A DNA stretch of 64,000 nucleotides from Erodium maritimum (Eukaryota > Streptophyta > Magnoliopsida > Geraniales > Geraniaceae), in contig OY997595.1 in NCBI GenBank assembly GCA_963921825.1, positions 18,841,228-18,905,227 of the forward strand. Direction: 5' to 3'. The notes beneath the pieces were generated by a model. It did no database searches and had not been told where the DNA came from. It saw only the letters and a list, made by a program, of their open reading frames with translations. Both the position numbers and the translations under genes were made by a program. Of the stretch, positions 58,087 through 64,000 are shown piece after piece (position 1 is the stretch's first letter; each line of letters opens with the position of its first letter).

Positions 58087-60169
58087 AGGGTCTAGGGAGG
58101 GTTTGGTCGACTGTACCTTCTCCCTGGCACATAGGTGGCATTGGTACCACCAACAGTTGATGAGTTACTTCTCTACCACTTCGGAGTCAGCAATACCGCG
58201 TTCAGGAGCACTACCACTATCAGTCAAGGGAGGACGACGCACGCTGACTTACAGGGGGAGTAATCGGTCCACCACTGCACGATTATCATCTGATCTGCTC
58301 GATTAGTTTCTTATGGTAGGAGCATACTGTATCAGTGTCTCTGGATGCTACCGCAGTCCCACCCCTCCGACTGCCCTTATGCCTATGAGCAACATTTACT
58401 ATTCAACATTTGTCTTTAAGTTTATGTTAGTTTTCTTGGTTTGTATGGTGCTACCTGCATTAGCGGTCACCAGAATGCTTTTAAATTTATAATATCATTT
58501 TTCTGCCTCAAAAAAAATATATTTCCATTTTGTTCTAATTAGAAGTAGAACTAACCAGTAACTAATTTTCAAAAAAAAAACTAACCAGTAACTGTTCAAT
58601 ATTTATTAAAAAAATATTCTGAATTTATCCAAAACAATTACTATTCAATAAATAATTGTTTACTTAATGTTCCATATTTTTATTTCCCATCTTTAAGTTT
58701 CCTTTTTTTCTTAATTAGAAGTAACTAATAAATAATTGTTTACTTTCAAAAAATAAGTAATTGTTTAATAGATTTTAAGCGTGTGTTAGGTATATGATGT
58801 TTTCGTATTTTTTATTATATTTTTTAATTTTTTGGTACTTCTACTTGTTTTAAATTTCTAATTTCAAACCGTTTAAACTTTTTTATTCTTATTTAAGACC
58901 TTGTAGATTTAAGTTTGAGTTTCATTTTCTATAAAAATTTAAATTTTAAAATTTTGGTACTTAATTTTTGAAAAATTCTATAAATTCCCCTTTAGTTTCT
59001 TTCGATTACTTAGTTGTGTCCCGTCAAATATGTTTAACGTTACTTATTATCATCGAAAAAATTTGGTGCCCCCCTCACTAGAAAAGCTGGCTCCGCCACT
59101 GGACACGGGAAGAGGAGATCTCCCTCGTAAGTGCATGACACAATTACTCAGAGGACTCCATTAATGGAGCCAACCAAACATCGTTGAGTTTTTGGAGCAA
59201 CATCATAAAGGATGTTGCCTTGATGACCCGGGGTACCCTAGAGAACGAGTGAACAACAAAAAACTACAAACACATTGGAGTGTCGCCAACCGAGAAGTGA
59301 AGTATTTTCAAGGATGTTAGTCAAATTTCAATGACATCAACGACTGATCCGATGACCAGATAATGGAGGAAGCCGAGAGGGCCTATTTAGAGAAGTACGA
59401 CCACAACTACATCTGGTAACATTGGTAGAACCTTGTGAAGGAGAAGCCATGTTGGAGGAACTGGTTTAAGAACGAGTTCTCCCCGTCGACCATGAGGTCG
59501 TGGGCATTAATTCATTGTGTATCCCAAGATCACCTAAGATGTGGACTCATGCATTAGGAATGACGACGCCAGTGTCTTAAATGAATATTCTAACTATTAT
59601 CGCTACATAAGCCGAGGGCTTTCCCAGACCCATACGCGGGCTCCACCTTGAAGGATAGAAAGCGGAAAAGGCCTTGAAGGATTGGGAGAAAGAGAAGGGG
59701 AAGGCACCTACTTCCGGGACTGTGGATCCGAAGTTTTCAAAAATCTTGGTCAGTGTGGAGAAGCACCACTAAATGGGAATCAGAGCATCAGAGAGTCTCA
59801 TGCGTGAGTACCAGTGGATCCAAGACATTGACGCCCCGATAATAAGCGAGGAGGATTTGACGACTCACATGCTCTTCCTCATCAAGTTGGCACGAAGGAT
59901 CAATGGGCTGATGTAGTGTGTTGTAATATGTCATTCTAAAGCAGTTGAAGGATTTATTGTAATGTCCCATTTGAAATAGTGAACTTTATATTTTCCATCT
60001 TACCCGACCATGCACAAAGTAAAGCCCTTTACCGTTGTGCTTGGAGAAAATTAGGAACGAGAAAGAGGAAATAGTCTCCAAAGTAGTTTTCATTCCCGTT
60101 CGGAATAAATGTTTCTTTTACCGTTCAATGAAATTTTTGTAAATTGTATCATGTATTATGATCTAGTTC

Positions 60170-61017
60170 CTTGTGACGTTGTTTGAGCTTTCTCCATCTC
60201 TAGCGGGGAGAGCAACGTTTTGTTTGTCGTCGGTGGCCATTTTCTTTCTGACAGTCTTTTGGCCTTGTAGACGCACTTTGAGGGATATGGATTGAGTTAT
60301 TTCAACGGGTTCCACTGACCATTCTGGTTTATTGCACTCGTGATCCATTGATTCAGTTTGTTAGGACAAGCTATATAACTTGAACGTTCCAACTTCGTAC
60401 TTTTCTCGCCTTCAATCCCGCAATCCTAGTTCATTTAGGCTCCATCCAGATCGTTTCCAACAAATTCTTACAAATGAAGTGTTTTGGTGTTTCCTTTACC
60501 TCGCACATCTTCAATGTCTTATCGTACAACTAGTCATCAAATTGGTCACTGGTGCAATATTTTCACATTGTATAAAATAACCATTGAATATTTTCCATGT
60601 CGTTTATCTTAGACAAACGATCCTTGAATTGTTTTGCAGTCCTCTAGGGGTTTTGAGGCGCTCCCTAATCCTCGTAGTATTTGCGTTGAACAGATTGTCA
60701 AAACTCGTATCTGGTCTAGTGGTTCTCTATGTATGAGTCGATTGATTGATGATGCCAATAAGAGATTAATCGCAAGTATTACTTCTACTTCCTTGTGCAG
60801 TTGATTACACATGAATATATGCCGATGTTTGTGGGGGCATGACCAACAAATGTGGATTGTGATGATGCATGACTGGAACTGTTGTGTGGCTTGGCATCAA
60901 ACACTTGGGTCGCTTCCTCTTGAGTACAAGATTCATTCGGAAACACTTCAAAATCACCATTATTAGAAGAAGATAATCACGAAGAGTAATCGACTGAAGC
61001 CACGAGGGTTTCTATGC
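60170..61017 (-). pseudogene. Harbinger-type ORF1 relic, heavily mutated
   Basis: One minus-strand frame can be followed with many stops: GDFEVFPNESCTQEEATQVF, then QSVQRKYYED, RTAKQFKDRLSKINDMENIQ, SDQFDD, LYDKTLKMCEVKETPKHFIC and NLLETIW, the order of the SANT/NAM-associated ORF1 family. Several stops sit where Trp or Arg codons are usual (TGG or CGA read as TGA/TAG), as expected from deamination of methylated cytosine. No transposase or terminal repeats are seen next to it. Confidence 0.5.
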
Positions 61018-61612
61018 ATGGTTGGTTGGGGAGAATTCGAGAGTGAGAAATTATTGAGTGTGCGAGGAGAGAACAGAAAGTGTATAGTATTTATAGGAAA
61101 AGAAGAAAAAAACATCTTTGATACATATGATCGATGGGAATTTTTGAAAAATTTCTTGTATTACCGGATTGTTTCCAACACAGTGCAGTATGTGAATGGT
61201 TGAGGATGCCTCTGATCGTTTGTGTGGATAACTGAAAATAGAATCCCGCATTGATAGAAAGATCCGGATTGCAATGGTTAATCGAATGCGACCAATCAAT
61301 AATGGGGGAAGCCGGCCTTGGGTCACCGACAAAAGAAGCCAAAGATATCGGAAAATACTACAATATAAATGCTCTAACAACCCCAAACTTTATCTTGGAT
61401 AACAAAAATAAAAAGTTTCAATGAAGAGACCATGATAGGGGTATTTGAATAAGTTTTTTTTGAAGAATGACTACAAATATATTTAAAAGTTATTTCACTA
61501 AGGGTTATTTAGTCATTTTTTTCTTGTTTGAACTAATTTAATTAATAATTTGCATATCAACGGATGAAATGGGTGATGCAAACTCAATCGGCAAAAACAG
61601 AAAAACCATAAT
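61018..61612. other. Intergenic AT-rich stretch
   Basis: Nothing supportable seen. It contains the likely upstream region of the minus-strand ORF1 relic and some A/T homopolymers. Confidence 0.4.
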
Positions 61613-62976
61613 GGGTCAAAAGAGGTGACGGTTACAAACCACTCTTAACCTAAAAACTAGAGAACCAATCCTAGCCACACACACCTAAGATCCAACATTC
61701 ACCATGATGCCACATCATCACCCCAATTTCACCAAATCTCACGCCAATTTCATCCTTTCTCACACAAGCAAGGGCATAATTGTAAAAGCATGGTGCCATG
61801 TGAACAAGTGTCCATTTTTTTCTTCACCAATTCACTAATTTAATATATCCCGATTCGTTTGAACTCCGATTAGCTTCAAACTTGCGCCAATATTTTTATT
61901 TTTTCAAGGGCTTTAAATCAAGATCAATCATGAATATATTTTGAAGCACGAAAATAAAAAGGTATATCGGAGTGATAAAAATAATGTTGAGTATTGATAA
62001 ATCTTCACTAATAAATGTTTTATATCGGAGGTATCAAACTAGTGCTAAATGTTGATAAAAACATGTACTGAGGTGATAAAAACCATGTTCAATTATGATA
62101 ATAAGTGTGATATACTAGAGTTTAGCATTGATCAAAAAAACATGTGATGGGGTGATAAAAACACATGTAATTTAATGATAAACATAATTTTAGTGTTGAT
62201 AAAACTGGTGTTCATAAAAAGCACGTGATGAGATGATAAAAATTATGATCAGTTTTGGAGAATGAGGTGATAAAACCAGTGTAGAGTGTTGATAAAACTA
62301 GAACAAAGTGTTGATAAAACTAGAACAAAGTGTTGATAAAACTTAGCTAGATATAATTTCTTTAAAAACCAGCCCCGAAATAAATAAAAATGCGTGCTTC
62401 AAAAAAACATGTGATGGGGGTGATAAAACACACATAATTGAATGGTAAACCTAGTGTTTAGTGTTGATGAAACTAGTGTTCATAAAAAGCACGCGATGAG
62501 GTGATAAAATCATGATCAGTTTTGGAAAATGAGGTGATAAAACCAGTGTAAAGTGTTGATAAAACCAGTGTAAAAGTGTTGATAAATCCAGAGCAAAGTG
62601 TTGATAAAAATTACCCAGATTTTTTTATAAAAAAAATCAACACCGAAATAATTTTTTTTTCGTGCTTCAAAATATATTCATGACTAATCTTGAATTAAAG
62701 CCCTTAAAAAAACAAAACTAATGGAGCAAGTTTGAAGCCAATCTGAGTTCAAACAAAGCGGGAAAAATTAAATTAGTGAATTGATTAAAAAAATATATGA
62801 TAGTTTTACTAAAAAACTCTTACCACTTACTAAAAAGTGCTGTTTTTTTTTTTTTGCAGTCAACAAGTCAACTACTCAATTGCATCTCATCCATCCATTC
62901 TTAAAATTGGTGGCTTAGATTGATTCTTTAGTTTTTAGGTTAAGACATGGTTTGTATTTGATTTCTCCTCTGAGTC
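61613..62976. mobile_element. Long-inverted-repeat (foldback or MULE-like) element, about 1.36 kb
   Basis: The two ends are inverted copies over several hundred bases: for example TTAACCTAAAAACTAGAGAA at 61,647-61,666 pairs with TTCTTTAGTTTTTAGGTTAA at 62,924-62,943, and TTCAAACTTGCGCCAATA with its inverted match near 62,728. Inner arms meet at a centre (61,975-62,640) made of repeated TGATAAAA units. No coding region. Boundaries are approximate, and I could not confirm a target duplication. Confidence 0.7.
61975..62640 (+). repeat. TGATAAAA repeat cluster
   Basis: About twenty irregularly spaced units such as GTGTTGATAAAACTAG and GAGGTGATAAAACCAG, all in the same direction, including a local tandem of AGAACAAAGTGTTGATAAAA (62,290-62,342). 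A larger segment is itself duplicated (about 62,150-62,345 and 62,400-62,600). Confidence 0.75.
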
Positions 62977-63090
62977 AAAAATAGATGTTGGTGATAATCA
63001 ACTTCATAATGTATCTAGGCTTGAGAAGTCGTAGCTAACCCGTGGGTAAGGTATTAGTTTGTGTGCTTACTAACTTGGAGTAGTGTTAAC

Positions 63091-63560
63091 CAAGGTTGTA
63101 AAAAACGTTAGGCGCTAATTAGATGGGAATCAAATCTAGGCGTTAGGCGGAGAATCGGATTATTATTTTTTATTATATATTATCAAAATTTATATTATAG
63201 TATATATAGAATATTAATAAAATCGAACATTAAATATAATAAAAACATAAATATTTTATTAAACTAAAAGTATCATACAATTCTTAAAAGAATATCAATA
63301 AGTATGACTATCAACTAGCATAATTTTATGATTTCACTTGGTTTGTAAAAGGTTAGAAAATGTTTTTCTAACTACAAATTCTACACGACGCTTGACCGAC
63401 CCGCTCCATTAATTGGCCAAACAGTGATTAATCGGCCGAATCGGGGATTAATCGGTCATATTACGTCCAAACGGTCTGGAGCGCCATAGGAGGATAAATC
63501 GGATCGGCAGAGCCCATTTCAGCGCCTAGGCTCCTCCAGACGGGGATTTTTACAACATTG
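63091..63560. mobile_element. hAT-type MITE, 470 bp
   Basis: Left end CAAGGTTGTAAAAA, right end on the minus strand CAATGTTGTAAAAA. The 8-bp duplication GTGTTAAC lies at 63,083-63,090 and 63,561-63,568. The right part has the repeated GATTAATCGG blocks and GGCGCCTAGG-like sequence common in this widespread plant MITE type. No coding capacity. Confidence 0.9.
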
Positions 63561-63568
63561 GTGTTAAC

Positions 63569-64000
63569 ACAATACAGCTCACGTTTCTCTCTCTACCCAG
63601 CAAACCTAGCACGCCTTTTGTTTTTTCAGTGTCGTCACCAGCGGCAATTGTGGCTCCGGCCACAGGAGCTGTCAGTGGGTGTTTTCCTTGGTCCCTTCCG
63701 GTCAGATATACGACCAACAACGCTCCTCACCTCCCGGTGCTCCCTGTCTCAGTTTATTCACCGTTCTTGTCTCGCGCCCTCGCAGTTCTATTCGCCGACC
63801 GCCCTCCTCCGGCCAGTCTGCCAACGCTGGTCACGGGCCTCCCCTTCACTTCGTTCGAGGACCTCCATCCCTCCTCGCCGGCCGGATCTGCAACAAGGAA
63901 CGTGGCTCCCCCTCCTAGTTCCTCATGTCGGAGCCACGACGAGCTCGCCAGGCAAGAAGACTTCACCCTTCGTCGCGCCGCCGCCAGCTCCCACCTTTCC
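63569..64000 (+). other. GC-rich sequence at the window edge, possibly a 5' leader
   Basis: After CT-rich DNA (TTTCTCTCTCTACCC) the sequence becomes GC-rich with open frames on both strands (plus 63,679-63,918, minus 63,966-63,754). It could be the 5' part of a LINE or a host gene continuing beyond the window. No domain is recognised. Confidence 0.25.

Larger units (their letters stand above)
53640..58517 (+). mobile_element. ORF1-only LINE, split by a solo LTR
   Basis: GC-rich 5' part (53,640-54,051), then after the solo LTR the ORF1 region (56,790-58,086), a 3' UTR and a terminal A run at 58,509-58,516 in the AT-rich body of the MITE. No reverse transcriptase is present. The 5' boundary is estimated from the change in composition, and I could not find an unambiguous target duplication. 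Confidence 0.6.
53486..59102. mobile_element. hAT-type MITE, split by a LINE
   Basis: Left end CACTGGCGGATCTACG; right end on the minus strand CAGTGGCGGAGCCAGC. The 8-bp duplication GACACGGG lies at 53,478-53,485 and 59,103-59,110. CA-start termini with GGCGGA and an 8-bp duplication are characteristic of hAT elements. Its own DNA is about 53,486-53,635 and 58,518-59,102, roughly 0.7 kb and AT-rich, with no transposase. Everything between is the later LINE insertion. Confidence 0.85.
53354..59917 (+). pseudogene. Harbinger-type ORF1 relic, split by a hAT MITE
   Basis: The first part (53,354-53,485) opens MNPYPVSSTLVNYSFPVTDI. After the MITE the sequence resumes at 59,103 with GKRRSPS, then THWSVANREVKYFQGC, SDDQIMEEAERAYLEKYDHN, WRNWFKNEFSPS and, near the end, REYQWIQDIDAPIISEEDL and MLFLIKLARRINGLM. 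This is the order of the SANT/NAM-associated ORF1 family of PIF/Harbinger elements. Several in-frame stops and at least one frame change are present, so it is long dead. The stop TAG at about 59,915 is probably the original end. Confidence 0.6.

Noticed and set aside
63679-63966. GC-rich frames at the window end as a host gene
   Set aside because: Both strands are open, no motif is recognised and the context is cut off, so no gene call is made.

Overview
The window looks like repeat-dense nuclear DNA of a flowering plant, most likely a eudicot. The signs are Angela-like and Ale-like Ty1/copia elements, very long Tekay-type gypsy LTRs, PIF/Harbinger transposase and SANT-type ORF1 relics, a Ulp1 (C48) gene of the kind carried by plant DNA transposons, and one plant-specific host gene. 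No species can be named; Asteraceae would fit but is only an impression. I see no rRNA, tRNA, CRISPR or bacterial-style operon.

Region by region. 1-13,705: a stack of LTR elements. The 5' end of a minus-strand gypsy-like element (1-3,996) sits in a plus-strand LTR (3,997-13,094). That LTR is also split by an incomplete minus-strand copia element (5,693-11,979), which is bordered by a 148-bp direct duplication. 13,706-29,107: an AT-rich unit that is mostly DNA-transposon-like. It holds the last coding piece of an unknown plus-strand gene, an acidic-protein ORF, two related small coiled-coil genes, and a nine-exon minus-strand Ulp1-like protease gene whose splice phases all close but which has three premature stops. 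Its non-coding DNA is filled with a short motif, CGCAAA, always in the same orientation. Two solo LTRs have inserted in it. 29,175-30,281: a MULE-type MITE with a 9-bp target duplication. 30,282-45,407: a degraded Harbinger ORF1 locus broken by an Ale-like copia element (31,740-44,887), itself broken by a very young Angela-like copia element (32,453-40,916). 45,850-46,925: a probable retroposon. 47,034-49,082: a Harbinger transposon with a recognisable DDE transposase. 49,428-51,170: an ORF1-only LINE insertion with an 18-bp target duplication. 51,494-52,118: the one convincing host gene, a two-exon gene with a GC-AG intron. 53,354-59,917: a four-layer nest (Harbinger ORF1 relic, hAT MITE, LINE ORF1, solo LTR). 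60,170-64,000: another ORF1 relic, a long-inverted-repeat element, a hAT MITE and unexplained GC-rich sequence.

How it fits together. Most genes here serve element mobility rather than host functions. The most interesting candidate system is the 13.7-29.1 kb unit: a transposon-type Ulp1-domain gene plus satellite genes, in non-coding DNA saturated with one unidirectional motif whose core (GCGAA/TTCGC) recurs in two near-terminal repeats. That arrangement recalls the Arabidopsis VANDAL elements, whose VANC proteins counter silencing by binding short motifs dispersed in the element's non-coding DNA. The link is an inference from layout, not demonstrated homology.
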